Assembly: GCA_040119125.1 (NCBI GenBank)
Contig: JBEDTR010000017.1
Span: 1-64,000, forward strand
Source: Pacificitalea sp040119125
GTDB taxonomy: Bacteria; Pseudomonadota; Alphaproteobacteria; Rhodobacterales; Rhodobacteraceae
DNA: 64,000 nucleotides
Direction: 5' to 3'
Shown: in pieces, positions 8,625-17,892 of the stretch
Position numbering within the stretch: position 1 is the stretch's first letter
Layout of the letters: each line of letters begins with the position of its first letter
Position numbers and translations under genes: made by a program
The notes under the pieces: generated by a model
Databases searched by the model: none
What the model was told of the DNA's origin: nothing
Seen by the model: only the letters and a program-made list of their open reading frames with translations

Positions 8625-9836
8625 ATGACGATCAGGACCAGCACCACGGGGGAGGCCAACCTGCCCCGCTATTTCGCCACCGTGTTCGACCAGGCCCGGA
8701 AATCCAACACCGGGCGTCTGGATCTGGAATTGCCGGACGGGCGGGTCTTTCGGGCTGAGGCCGCGCGGCCCGGTCCCGTTGCCCATGTCACGATCCATAA
8801 TCCCGACTGCTTTGCCCGGCTGATCCGCGAGGGCGATCTGGGCTTCTGCGAAGCCTATGTGGACGGGTGGTGGAGCACGCCGGACCTTCAGGCTTTCATG
8901 GATTATGTCCATGCCGACAATGACGCAGTATTCGATGGCTTCCCCGGCATGGGGCTGGTGCGGGCTTATGAGCGGATGCGATTCTGGCTGCATTCCAACT
9001 CGAAGCGTCAGGCGAAAAAGAACATCTCTTACCATTACGATCTGGGCAATGCGTTCTACGGGCTGTGGCTTGACGATACGATGACCTACAGCTCAGCCAA
9101 GTTTGACACCGGGCAGGAAAGTCTGGAAGCCGCGCAGGTGCAGAAATACGCCTCGATGGTGGATCAGATGGGGGTGAAGCCCGGCGATCATGTGCTGGAG
9201 ATCGGCTGCGGCTGGGGCGGATTCGCGGAATATGCGGCGCGGGAGCGGGGGCTGCGCGTGACCGGCCTGACCATCAGCCGCGAGCAGCATGACTATGCCG
9301 TGGCGCGGATGCGGCGGCTGGGGCTCGAAGACCGCGTGACCATCCGGATGCAAGATTACCGCGATGAGACCGGCCGCTATGACGGCATTGCCAGTATCGA
9401 GATGTTCGAAGCGGTGGGCGAGAAATACTGGCCCGTTTATTTTGCCAAGCTGCGCGAGTGTCTCAACCCCGGCGCACATGCCACGCTGCAGATCATCACG
9501 GTGCAGGATCGCCGCTTTGACATCTACCGCAAAGGCGTTGACTTCATTCAGAAATACATCTTCCCCGGTGGGATGCTGCCCAGCCCGAAAGTGCTGCGCG
9601 AGGAGGTCGAGAAAGCGGGCCTGCGGGTGCGCGGCTCCATCGAGTTCGGGGAGAGTTATTCCACCACGCTCCGGCGCTGGCATGACACGTTCAACGACCG
9701 ATGGGATGAGGTGTGCGCGCTGGGGTTTGACGACCGGTTCCGGCGGATGTGGAACTTCTACCTCACCAGCTGTGCCGCCACATTTATGTCCGGTAACTGT
9801 GATGTAACGCAGATTACTGTAACCCGCAGCGCGTAA
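8625..9836 (+). CDS. Cyclopropane-fatty-acyl-phospholipid synthase family methyltransferase
   Basis: A 403-residue SAM-dependent enzyme that adds a methylene group to (or otherwise methylates) unsaturated phospholipid acyl chains. The SAM site is visible as VLEIGCGWGGFAEYAA. The family blocks NISYHYDLGNAFYGLWLDDTMTYSSAKF and EMFEAVGEKYWP are also present, where the first lies at the substrate-facing active site. ATG at 8625 follows AAAGGGAGAG. It sits between photolyase and trgA. Both photolyase and Cfa are singlet-oxygen-response genes in R. sphaeroides, which fits the promoter upstream. Confidence 0.92.
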   Translation: MTIRTSTTGEANLPRYFATVFDQARKSNTGRLDLELPDGRVFRAEAARPGPVAHVTIHNPDCFARLIREGDLGFCEAYVDGWWSTPDLQAFMDYVHADNDAVFDGFPGMGLVRAYERMRFWLHSNSKRQAKKNISYHYDLGNAFYGLWLDDTMTYSSAKFDTGQESLEAAQVQKYASMVDQMGVKPGDHVLEIGCGWGGFAEYAARERGLRVTGLTISREQHDYAVARMRRLGLEDRVTIRMQDYRDETGRYDGIASIEMFEAVGEKYWPVYFAKLRECLNPGAHATLQIITVQDRRFDIYRKGVDFIQKYIFPGGMLPSPKVLREEVEKAGLRVRGSIEFGESYSTTLRRWHDTFNDRWDEVCALGFDDRFRRMWNFYLTSCAATFMSGNCDVTQITVTRSA

Positions 9837-9894
9837 AGGCCTAAGGCCGGATCGGCGGGGTTGCGGGTTTGCGCCATTTTGCAGGACCACGACC

Positions 9895-10338
9895 ATGCCG
9901 ACCGCCTCGCGCCTTGTTGCCGCCATCGCCTTTGCCGCGCTGCTTTATGTGGCCTCCGACCTCTTCGTGCGGCTGCTGCCCGATGGGCGCACGGACCTGT
10001 CGTTTCCGGGACTGAATGCGGGGATCGGGGCGCTATGCGGCTGGCTGGTCATGGGGCGGCTTGCGGGACGCGGTTATGGCAAGGCGCTGGAATCAGGCAT
10101 TCGCACGGCGGCGACTGCGGTGTTCTGGGCTTTGGTGATTTGGTGCAGCGCCGAGATGATCAGCCATTCGATGGCCATGCGCTATGACGGCCCGACCGAG
10201 GCCGTGGTCGCCGTGTTCGATCTGATGCTCAATTACGGGCGGTTGCTGGGCACCGATCTGCAGGTCATGGTGACATTGCTGGCCGGCAGTTTGCTGGGCG
10301 GCCTTCTTGCCGAATGGGCGTCACACAGGTTCGATTGA
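9895..10338 (+). CDS. trgA: TrgA family tellurite-resistance membrane protein
   Basis: A 147-residue inner-membrane protein with about four helices (starting near residues 5-25, 42-60, 75-95 and 120-140). Its order directly before a GGCT-Nudix protein matches the trgA-trgB pair reported to raise tellurite resistance in R. sphaeroides. Its biochemical role is unknown. The next gene starts six bases after the stop, so the two are probably one operon. Confidence 0.75.
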   Translation: MPTASRLVAAIAFAALLYVASDLFVRLLPDGRTDLSFPGLNAGIGALCGWLVMGRLAGRGYGKALESGIRTAATAVFWALVIWCSAEMISHSMAMRYDGPTEAVVAVFDLMLNYGRLLGTDLQVMVTLLAGSLLGGLLAEWASHRFD

Positions 10339-10344
10339 TCCATC

Positions 10345-11517
10345 ATGTCATCGTATTTCTTCTACGGCACATTGCGGCATCTGCCGCTTCTCAATCTTGT
10401 TCTGGGCGAGGATCCGACCCGCGATCCCGACGGTCCGCGCGCCGGGCTTGTCGATGCGCGCCTGCCCGGATACCGGCTTTTATGGGCCAAGGGGCAGAGC
10501 TTCCCGGTGGCCGTGCCCGTTGCTGGCGATGCGGCTGAGGATGGGGCCGAAGGGGAGCAGCCTGCGATTGACGGGGTGTTGGTCACCGGGCTGACCGACC
10601 CGCAATTGGCGCGGCTCGACTATTTCATGACCGGGTTCGGCTTTGCGCCGCAGCGGGTGGAAGTTGACACGGTCGAAGGCGTTGCCGCGAGCATGGCCTA
10701 TCTGCCCGGCGACGACCGTTGGCGGACGGGGGCTGCATTTCATTACGACAGTTGGCTCGACCGGCATGCGGGCTTGGAAATTGCCGCCGCCGAAGAAGCG
10801 ATGGCCCATTACGGTCAGGTCGATGCGGACCGCATGGCGGGGCGGTTTCACGCCATCCGCACCCGCGCACAGGCGAGGTTGAACGCCCGGACCCACGACA
10901 CGGCTGCCAGCTTGCGCGGCGACCCGCCCGAGATCACGGTGATGGAGCGCAGCCTGCCCTATGCCGATTTCTTTGCCGTCGAGGACTACCGGCTTTCGGT
11001 GCCGCGCCATGATGGCGAGGGCGAGATCGAGATGAGCCGGGCGGTTTTCGTGTCGGGCGACGCGGCGACGGTGCTGCCCTATGATCCGCTGCGCGATTGC
11101 GTGCTGCTGGTTGAGCAGTTCCGCGCCGGTCCCTTCGCGCGTGGCGACCGCAACCCGATGGTGCTGGAGCCTATCGCCGGGCGTGTCGATCCCGGCGAAA
11201 CGCCCGAGGATTGTGCCCGCCGCGAAGCGCTGGAGGAGGCCGGTCTGGAGTTGGGCGCTTTGCATGAGGTCGCGCGGTATTACCCGTCGCCGGGCGCCAA
11301 GAGCGAGTATCTCTACAGTTATATTGCGCTGGCCGATCTACCGGAAAGCGCCATGGGCGTGCATGGTCTGCTGGGCGAGACCGAGGATATCCGCACCCAT
11401 GTCGTCAGCTTCACCCGATTGATGGAGCTTGTGGAGACCGGCGAGGCCAACACTGCGCCGCTGCTGATCTCCGCCGCCTGGCTGGCGCGGGAACGCGAGC
11501 GGCTGCGGGAGGGCTGA
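10345..11517 (+). CDS. trgB: TrgB: gamma-glutamylcyclotransferase-like plus Nudix hydrolase
   Basis: A 390-residue two-domain protein. Residues 1 to about 150 form a gamma-glutamylcyclotransferase-like fold (FFYGTLRHLPLL). The C-terminal half is an ADP-ribose-pyrophosphatase-type Nudix domain with a perfect Nudix box, read as G-x5-E-x7-REALEEAGL (from GRVDPGE to EEAGL). Many single Nudix proteins are annotated trgB; here the fused arrangement and adjacency to trgA match the original locus. The likely substrate is ADP-ribose or another nucleoside diphosphate derivative, known only for the family. Confidence 0.85.
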   Translation: MSSYFFYGTLRHLPLLNLVLGEDPTRDPDGPRAGLVDARLPGYRLLWAKGQSFPVAVPVAGDAAEDGAEGEQPAIDGVLVTGLTDPQLARLDYFMTGFGFAPQRVEVDTVEGVAASMAYLPGDDRWRTGAAFHYDSWLDRHAGLEIAAAEEAMAHYGQVDADRMAGRFHAIRTRAQARLNARTHDTAASLRGDPPEITVMERSLPYADFFAVEDYRLSVPRHDGEGEIEMSRAVFVSGDAATVLPYDPLRDCVLLVEQFRAGPFARGDRNPMVLEPIAGRVDPGETPEDCARREALEEAGLELGALHEVARYYPSPGAKSEYLYSYIALADLPESAMGVHGLLGETEDIRTHVVSFTRLMELVETGEANTAPLLISAAWLARERERLREG

Positions 11518-11690
11518 GGATCTGTGCGCCTTGCGCTGAAGCGGGCACAGCTTGCGCGCGAAGGGTTGGAGTGGCGCTACGACGGGTGAGCGATGGACCG
11601 TAGCGGGGCACGTTCCCTCAACGGTTCGCGCGAGGTGGCAAAGCGCCCAACGGCCCGACCGCGTGGGCGCGAGCGCTTCACCTTTGCCCG

Positions 11691-12134
11691 TCAGCTTTCC
11701 GGCTCAACATAGACGCCCTGTTCCTTCAGCGCGTCTACGACCTCTTTCGGCATGTAGCTTTCGTCGTGTTTCGCCAGAATTTCCTCAGCCTCGAAGGTGC
11801 CGTCGACATATTGTCCGGTGCCGACCATCCCCTGACCCTCACCGAACAGATCCGGCAGGATACCGCGGAACACGACCGGGATCGACGCCCCGCCATCGGT
11901 CACCGCGAAGCGCACGCTTTCGCCCGCGCCGCGCTGCAATGAGCCGTCTTCGACCAGCCCGCCGATGCGGAACGTCTCATTCGGGCCGGGCGGTGCGTCC
12001 ATGACCTGCGAGGGCGAGCGGAAAAAATTGATCCCGTCATTCATCGCGTAGCCGATCATCACCGTCGCCACCAACAGCGCCACGACAGTCATCAAGATGA
12101 TCTGTATGCGGCGCTTCTTCTTGAGACCTTGCAT
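11691..12134 (-). CDS. ccmE: Cytochrome c maturation protein CcmE (heme chaperone)
   Basis: A 147-residue periplasmic heme chaperone anchored by one N-terminal helix (about residues 10-30) after a KKKRR start. It binds heme covalently through the histidine of the HDESYMP motif near residue 123 and passes it to the Ccm ligase for c-type cytochromes. It lies 22 bases downstream of argC on the same strand, so they are probably cotranscribed. The other ccm genes are not in this window. Confidence 0.93.
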   Translation of the reverse strand: MQGLKKKRRIQIILMTVVALLVATVMIGYAMNDGINFFRSPSQVMDAPPGPNETFRIGGLVEDGSLQRGAGESVRFAVTDGGASIPVVFRGILPDLFGEGQGMVGTGQYVDGTFEAEEILAKHDESYMPKEVVDALKEQGVYVEPES

Positions 12135-12156
12135 GGCACGATTCCTTTATCGACCG

Positions 12157-13185
12157 TTACGGGAAGACCGGCGCAAGCATCAGACCGGCGGTTTCAGTCT
12201 CCCCCAGCGCGAGGTTGGCATTTTGCACCGCTTGTCCCGAGCTGCCCTTGGTCAGGTTGTCGAGTGCGGCGTAGATCGTGGCACGGCCTTCGGCGCGCTC
12301 GGCCACCACGCCCAGATGCACGAAGTTCGAGCCGCGGACATGGCGGGTGGAGGGCACCTGCCCCATCGGCAGCACATGCAGGAACGGCTCATCCGCATAG
12401 GCCGCACGCATCGCGTCATGGATCGCGCCCGCATCGCCCGAAACATAGCTTGCCGACAGGATACCCCGATTGGCAGGCATCAGCGTGGGCGTGAATTGGA
12501 CTGCGACGGGACGCCCGGCGGCGCGGCTGAATTCCTGATCGAATTCGCCCAGATGCCGGTGGCTGCCGCCGACCGCATAGGGGTGGTAGCCTTCGGACAG
12601 CTCCGCATGCAGCAGGTTTTCCTTTAACGAGCGCCCTGCCCCGGACACCGCGCATTTCATGTCGATGATGATATCGTCGAGCCCGATCACCCCGGCACGG
12701 ATCGCAGGCAGCAGGGAATAAAGTCCGGTCGCGGCGTTGCAGCCGGTCCCTGCGATCAGCCGCGCGGATTTCAGCGCGTCGCGGTAAAACTCAGTCAGTC
12801 CATAGACGGCTTCGCGCTGCAATTCGGGCGCGGCGTGGGGCTTGCCATACCATTTCTCATAGGCGGCCGCATCGCGCAGCCGAAAATCTGCGGACAGGTC
12901 GACGACCTTCAGATCGCGGGGCAATTCGCTGATGACGGCCTGCGATGTCGCGTGGGGCAATGCGCAGAACACCAGATCAATTGTCGAGAAATCAAGCTCC
13001 TCGATCCGGGCCAGATCCGGCAGGTCCAGATGCGCCAGATGCGGAAACACGTCGCGCATGGCCATACCCGCCTTGCGATCTGCCGAGAGCGCGGCGATGC
13101 GCATGGAGGGATGTGTGGCGATGAGGCGAACCAGTTCAGCGCCAGTATAGCCCGAAGCGCCCAGAATAGCGATATTGTAGGTCAT
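12157..13185 (-). CDS. argC: N-acetyl-gamma-glutamyl-phosphate reductase
   Basis: The third step of arginine synthesis: NADPH-dependent reduction of N-acetylglutamyl phosphate. The protein (342 residues) has the N-terminal nucleotide motif ILGASGYTGAELVRL and the catalytic-cysteine segment IAGTGCNAATGLYSLLPA. The histidine-bearing region HRHLGEF follows. The start MTYNIAILG at 13185 is typical for the family; an ATG three codons earlier (13194) is equally possible, as neither has a strong ribosome site. The open frame extending beyond that is not supported. Confidence 0.93.
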   Translation of the reverse strand: MTYNIAILGASGYTGAELVRLIATHPSMRIAALSADRKAGMAMRDVFPHLAHLDLPDLARIEELDFSTIDLVFCALPHATSQAVISELPRDLKVVDLSADFRLRDAAAYEKWYGKPHAAPELQREAVYGLTEFYRDALKSARLIAGTGCNAATGLYSLLPAIRAGVIGLDDIIIDMKCAVSGAGRSLKENLLHAELSEGYHPYAVGGSHRHLGEFDQEFSRAAGRPVAVQFTPTLMPANRGILSASYVSGDAGAIHDAMRAAYADEPFLHVLPMGQVPSTRHVRGSNFVHLGVVAERAEGRATIYAALDNLTKGSSGQAVQNANLALGETETAGLMLAPVFP

Positions 13186-13350
13186 GGTGGTCATGGGTCC
13201 CGAGGTTCGTGATAGGATATGGTGAGGGGGCCGCCCCGTGCAACGCGCGTATGGTCGCGATTGCGTCATCAAGGGGCGGGCGGGCTGACGCGATCCGCAG
13301 GCGGTCGCATCCATGCCGCGCGCCTGCGCGGGCGTGCCCGGCCCCCCGCG

Positions 13351-14163
13351 TCAGGCGGCGGTGAAATCAATCCGACGTCGAAGGAATTGCGTGGCCTTGT
13401 TCGACACCTTGCGCGGATCGCCGGTGGTCAGGAAAATCCGCTCCTCCCCGGAGCCGCGCATCTCAGGGCGGCGGGCAAGGTAATCGGCCAGCGATGCGGC
13501 GACAAGATCGGGCTGGGAATAGACCGACACATCGGCCCCGAGGGCATCGCGGAACACGTCTTCGACCAGCGGATAATGGGTGCAGCCCAGCACGGCGGCG
13601 TGGGGTTTCGGCATCTTGCGCTTCAGCGCATCGACATGGCTGCGCACGAGGGCTTCGGCAAGGATCATGTCGCCTTCCTCGATCGCGTCGACGACCCCGC
13701 CGCAGGCCTGCGCTTCGACATCGACACCGATCGCGCGGAAGGCCAATTCGCGCTGAAACGCGCGGCTGGCGACGGTGGCGGGCGTGGCAAACAGCGCGAC
13801 ATGCTCGACCGCGACCTCACGCGGGGGGGAATTGTCGCCCCACTGGCGTTCGGTCAGCGCCTCGATCAGGGGGACAAAGACGCCGAGCACGCGCTTGCCC
13901 TCGGGAATCCACGCTTCTTGCATGCGACGCAGCGCGGCGGCGGAGGCGGTGTTGCACGCAAGGATCACCAGATCGCATCCGGCATCGAACAGTCGGGCCA
14001 CCCCGGCGGTCGTCAGATTATAGATGTCATCGGCGTCGCGGACCCCGTAAGGCGCGTTGAGATTGTCGCCCAGATAGACCAAGGGCAGATCCGGCATCCG
14101 ACGCTCGCACGCATCAAGCACCGTCAACCCACCAAGACCACTATCGAAAATGCCTACCGCCAT
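13351..14163 (-). CDS. murI: Glutamate racemase
   Basis: Supplies D-glutamate for peptidoglycan. The 270-residue protein has the N-terminal GIFDSGLGGLTVL motif and both catalytic cysteines, in ILACNTASAAAL (about residue 70) and LGCTHYPL (about residue 180). Length is standard. It stands alone between argC and a monooxygenase gene on the same strand. Confidence 0.95.
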   Translation of the reverse strand: MAVGIFDSGLGGLTVLDACERRMPDLPLVYLGDNLNAPYGVRDADDIYNLTTAGVARLFDAGCDLVILACNTASAAALRRMQEAWIPEGKRVLGVFVPLIEALTERQWGDNSPPREVAVEHVALFATPATVASRAFQRELAFRAIGVDVEAQACGGVVDAIEEGDMILAEALVRSHVDALKRKMPKPHAAVLGCTHYPLVEDVFRDALGADVSVYSQPDLVAASLADYLARRPEMRGSGEERIFLTTGDPRKVSNKATQFLRRRIDFTAA

Positions 14164-14292
14164 GCGCTGCCGTCCCGAATTGAAGCGTGCTGGGGACCCT
14201 GCCCCTTTCCCTAGCGCTATAGTGCCGTGCGCCGCGAAACACCATATCAGATGCGCGCCGGCTGGTGCCCCTTGGGGTGTGGCAGAATGTGC

Positions 14293-15486
14293 CTAGCGCG
14301 GGACGAGCGGGCCGTTGGTGACGTCATGGTCGTAGATCCATGCGTAGCGCGCGGCCATCGCATCCCGCGCAAGGCGGTCCAACCCGCGCAGGCCGGTATG
14401 GGCGATCCCCCGCACCAGCGGATTGCTAAGGTGGTAGTTGCGAGCATTGGCACTGGCCGCAGCCACGACCCGGCGCACTCGCGGCGCGCGCACCGAATGG
14501 TAGAGCGCCATGGCTTGTGCAGAGGTGTCGGTTTCGCTCAGACAGCGGGCGAGCACCCATGCATCTTCGAGTGCGAGATTCGCGCCCTGCGCCAGAAACG
14601 GCAGAGTCGGATGCGCCGCGTCACCAACCAGCACCGCGCCGGGGCAATGCGCCGGTCCGGCCCAATTCTCCGCGACCGGCTGGCGGTGCAGACCCCAGAG
14701 CATGACCTGATCCACATCGTGCAGCCACCGCCGCACGGGGCCGCCGAATTGGTGAAATGCGGCGCGGAACTCATGAGGATCGCCGGGTTGGGACCAGCTG
14801 GCGTCCTGCGGGGCACGGCGTTCCTCCACCCCGACAAGGTTTATCAACCGCCCGTCGCGCAGCGGATAAGCAACAAGGTGCCGCCCCGGTCCCATAAACA
14901 CCTGCGGCATGGGCGGTGGGGCATCGTCGGGATGGCACGGCACCAGCGCGCGCCACGCCACCATCCCCGAAAACTGCGGCTCGGCGGTTCCGTTCAGCGC
15001 CGCGCGCAGGGGCGAGTTGATCCCATCGGCGCCGATCAGCAAAGGCACGTCGGCGGAGGCACCGGTTGCGGTAAAAAGGCGCGGACTATCGCGATCCAGA
15101 TCAACGCGTTCGATCCGTTGCAGTAGTCGCAGCTCAACCCCGACCTCGCGCGCGCCATCGGCCAGAACCGAGATCAGATCGGCGCGGTGCAGCAATTGGA
15201 CCCCGCCCCCGGAAATCGGCAATGTGATCACAGGCGCGCCCGCATGATCGCGCAGCGCCACGGCATCGGCGCGCAGGGCCCGTCGCGCCAAAGGCTCCCG
15301 CAATCCCAGCGCCTCGATCACCGCGGCGCCATTGGGCGAGATCTGGATACCGGCGCCCACTTCGGAAATCGCCTCGGCCTGTTCCAGCACCTGCACCCGC
15401 GCGCCGCGCATCGCCAGCGCCCGCGCGACCGCAAGCCCGGCAATACCGGCGCCAATCACCGTGACCTTTTGTCCGATCAGGCTCAT
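14293..15486 (-). CDS. FAD-dependent monooxygenase (salicylate-hydroxylase-like)
   Basis: A 397-residue group A flavoprotein monooxygenase. It has the dinucleotide motif GAGIAGLAVARAL at the N-terminus, the GADG motif at about residue 155 and the second FAD motif GDAAHPTLPFLAQGANLALEDA near residue 285. Family members use NAD(P)H and oxygen to hydroxylate aromatic acids. The substrate cannot be deduced from the neighbours, which are cell-wall and stringent-response genes. ATG at 15486. Confidence 0.88.
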   Translation of the reverse strand: MSLIGQKVTVIGAGIAGLAVARALAMRGARVQVLEQAEAISEVGAGIQISPNGAAVIEALGLREPLARRALRADAVALRDHAGAPVITLPISGGGVQLLHRADLISVLADGAREVGVELRLLQRIERVDLDRDSPRLFTATGASADVPLLIGADGINSPLRAALNGTAEPQFSGMVAWRALVPCHPDDAPPPMPQVFMGPGRHLVAYPLRDGRLINLVGVEERRAPQDASWSQPGDPHEFRAAFHQFGGPVRRWLHDVDQVMLWGLHRQPVAENWAGPAHCPGAVLVGDAAHPTLPFLAQGANLALEDAWVLARCLSETDTSAQAMALYHSVRAPRVRRVVAAASANARNYHLSNPLVRGIAHTGLRGLDRLARDAMAARYAWIYDHDVTNGPLVPR

Positions 15487-15664
15487 CGGTCCTCCCGCGG
15501 GCGCCGTGGCGCAGCCGTCATGCCAGCACTCTGGCCCACCGCTGCGGCAGCGCGGGCCATCCGCTGCGGTAGCCCAAGAAGGACTATCCGCGCAACCCGC
15601 AAGCCGCGCGCCATCTGCCAGCGTTAAGATAAGAGACGGTCGCCAAGTGCCCGTCCAAAAACAA

Positions 15665-15694
15665 AAAATGCCGGGGTTACGCCCCCGGCATTTT
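15665..15694 (-). terminator. Rho-independent terminator after dksA
   Basis: A 12-bp stem (AAAATGCCGGGG pairing with CCCCGGCATTTT) around a six-base loop. On the minus strand it is followed by a T-rich run (TTTTTTGTTTTTGG). It lies about 75 bases downstream of dksA and ends its transcript. Confidence 0.8.
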
Positions 15695-15767
15695 GAGAAT
15701 ATTTATGTGTAATCACATGATCGACGCGATGAAGCGTTCCGATCCAGAGCCTGCGGCCCGCATATGA

Positions 15768-16190
15768 TCAGTCGTCCCGGTGCACCTTCTCGCGGCGCTC
15801 ATGGCGCTCCTGAGCCTCAAGGCTCATAGTCGCGATCGGACGCGCATCCAGCCGCTTGAGCGAGATGGGCTCACCCGTCACGTCGCAATACCCGTATTCG
15901 CCCTCATCGATGCGGCGCAGCGCAGCGTCGATTTTGGAGACGAGCTTACGCTGACGATCGCGGGTGCGAAGTTCCAGCGCGCGGTCGGTTTCCTCGGAGG
16001 CACGATCAGCCACGTCGGGAATGTTGCGCGTGCCGTCCTGAAGCCCTTCGATCGTGTCACGGCTGTCGGCGAGCAGATCGTTCTTCCAGACCATCAGTTT
16101 CCGGCGGAAATATTCGAGCTGCCGATCATTCATGAACGGCTCATCCTCGGCGGGACGATAGTCGTCGGGCAGAAATTGTTCCTGTTTCAT
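15768..16190 (-). CDS. dksA: RNA polymerase-binding transcription factor DksA (single-cysteine form)
   Basis: A 140-residue DksA homologue that binds the secondary channel of RNA polymerase and works with ppGpp. The coiled-coil tip motif DxxDxA is present as D59-V-A-D62-R-A64. The C-terminal globular region corresponds to the zinc finger but keeps only one cysteine (C102); the other three positions are Thr and other residues. R. sphaeroides has an active DksA-like protein with a similarly degenerate finger. The start at 16190 (MKQEQFLPDD) has GGGGAG upstream; the longer frame from 16241 lacks this. Confidence 0.88.
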   Translation of the reverse strand: MKQEQFLPDDYRPAEDEPFMNDRQLEYFRRKLMVWKNDLLADSRDTIEGLQDGTRNIPDVADRASEETDRALELRTRDRQRKLVSKIDAALRRIDEGEYGYCDVTGEPISLKRLDARPIATMSLEAQERHERREKVHRDD

Positions 16191-16367
16191 ACCTGCTCCC
16201 CTTTTGCAGGCCGGGATCTGTTCGTGGACCTGTTCAGACATCCGGCACCCCTTGGGCAGGTCTTACTCCACGTGACCCGGCTTGTCACTGACAAAAAGCC
16301 GGGTCAGTGTCGCGAAAAGCCAAATGTGATCGCATGAACCCACCCCGGCAAGAAACGGATAAATCGA

Positions 16368-17210
16368 ATGAAATTCACCGGCACCGAAAGCTATGTCGCG
16401 GCACCCGACCTGAGCGTGGCGGTTAATGCCGCGGTGACCCTCGAGCGTCCCCTGCTGGTCAAGGGCGAGCCCGGCACCGGCAAGACGGAGCTGGCCCGGC
16501 AGGTCGCGCAATCCCTCGGCCTGCCGCTGATCGAATGGCATGTGAAATCCACCACGCGGGCGCAGCAAGGCCTATACGAATATGACGCTGTGAGCCGCCT
16601 GCGCGACAGCCAGTTGGGCGAGGCGCGGGTGGCGGATGTGGGCAATTACATCCGGCGTGGCAAGCTGTGGGAGGCCTTCGCGGCACCCGCGCGCTGCGTC
16701 CTGCTGATCGATGAGGTCGATAAGGCCGATATCGAGTTTCCCAACGATTTGCTGCAAGAACTCGACCGAATGGAATTCCATGTCTATGAGACCGGCGAAA
16801 CGGTGCGTGCGCGACAACGCCCCGTCGTGATCATCACATCCAATAATGAAAAGGAATTGCCGGATGCGTTTTTACGCCGCTGCTTTTTTCATTATATCGG
16901 CTTTCCCGATGAAGAGGTTCTGCGCCGTATCGTCGAGGTGCATTTTCCCGGCCTGAAGCCCGCGCTTTTGACCGCGGCGCTGACGCGGTTTTACGAGATC
17001 CGCGACACACCGGGGCTCAAGAAAAAACCCTCCACTTCGGAAGTGCTCGACTGGCTGAAGCTGCTCCTCGCCGAAGATCTGAGTGCCGAGGATCTGAAGC
17101 GCGACGCCGCCAATGCGCTGCCGAAGCTGCACGGCGCCCTGTTGAAGAACGAACAGGATGTGCAGCTGTTCGAGCGGCTGGCATTCATGAATCGCCGTCA
17201 GGGGCGGTGA
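16368..17210 (+). CDS. MoxR-family AAA+ ATPase
   Basis: A 280-residue AAA+ ATPase of the MoxR/CoxD group, usually acting as a chaperone for metal-enzyme or complex maturation. Walker A is GEPGTGKTEL (about residue 37), Walker B is CVLLIDEVDKAD, and sensor 1 is VIITSNNEKELPDAFLRRC. Such genes are normally followed by a von Willebrand factor A partner (CoxE-like), but none follows here; the next gene is on the opposite strand. It is divergent from dksA. Confidence 0.88.
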   Translation: MKFTGTESYVAAPDLSVAVNAAVTLERPLLVKGEPGTGKTELARQVAQSLGLPLIEWHVKSTTRAQQGLYEYDAVSRLRDSQLGEARVADVGNYIRRGKLWEAFAAPARCVLLIDEVDKADIEFPNDLLQELDRMEFHVYETGETVRARQRPVVIITSNNEKELPDAFLRRCFFHYIGFPDEEVLRRIVEVHFPGLKPALLTAALTRFYEIRDTPGLKKKPSTSEVLDWLKLLLAEDLSAEDLKRDAANALPKLHGALLKNEQDVQLFERLAFMNRRQGR

Positions 17211-17391
17211 CGCGATCCGCACGAGCCGGGGACCAAGCGCCGCGCAAGCCTGCCCGCGCGTAGCGCCACGCCGGGTGCGCGGTGCGCCTTATGGTTGGGA
17301 GATGGCCAAGCGCCTGCCCACCGGGACGAACGGACGTTCGCCCGCGCGGCTTCGCTTATGCGCGGGCGGTGCGGCGTGGCGGGCCCGAGGC

Positions 17392-17826
17392 TCAATGCCC
17401 CATTATCATGCCTTCGAGCGCGGTTTTCTCCATTGCCAGTTCCGACAGCCGCGCCTTGACCACATCGCCCAACGTGATCAACCCGACCATTTCGCCATTC
17501 TCGACCACAGGCAGGTGCCGGAAGCGTCCTTCGGTCATGCGCTCCAGCACCGAATCCGCGCTTTCGTCGCGGGCGCAGGTATGCGGGTTCCGGGTCATCA
17601 TCTGCTCGACCGTCTCGCTCAGGCAATCGGGACCACGGCGTCCCACCTCGCGCACGATGTCACGTTCGGACAGAATACCATCCGCATGGCGCCCATCCGC
17701 GGAGATCACCACCGTGCCGATCCGTTTCTCGCTGAGAATGCGCGCTGCGGCCGCGACGCTGGAGCCGGGCTCCACTGTGATCACGGAGTCCATCCCCTTG
17801 GTTTTGAGAATTTGATGTACGAGCAT
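17392..17826 (-). CDS. CBS-domain protein (tandem CBS pair)
   Basis: A 144-residue cytoplasmic protein made of two CBS domains (about residues 1-60 and 70-130; the second includes FRHLPVVENGEMVGLITLGDVVK). Such stand-alone pairs bind adenine nucleotides and act as energy or redox sensors. ATG at 17826 has GGGAGGG upstream. No partner is visible nearby. Confidence 0.88.
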   Translation of the reverse strand: MLVHQILKTKGMDSVITVEPGSSVAAAARILSEKRIGTVVISADGRHADGILSERDIVREVGRRGPDCLSETVEQMMTRNPHTCARDESADSVLERMTEGRFRHLPVVENGEMVGLITLGDVVKARLSELAMEKTALEGMIMGH

Positions 17827-17892
17827 GCAAGGCCCTCCCGTGCCAGTTTAACGTGTGTCATCCATCAGCGTGGCGGGGGCGCTGCCCTGCTG

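Noticed and set aside
11527..11589. Short GTG-started frame after trgB (21 codons)
   Set aside because: No ribosome site; probably chance or a small remnant.
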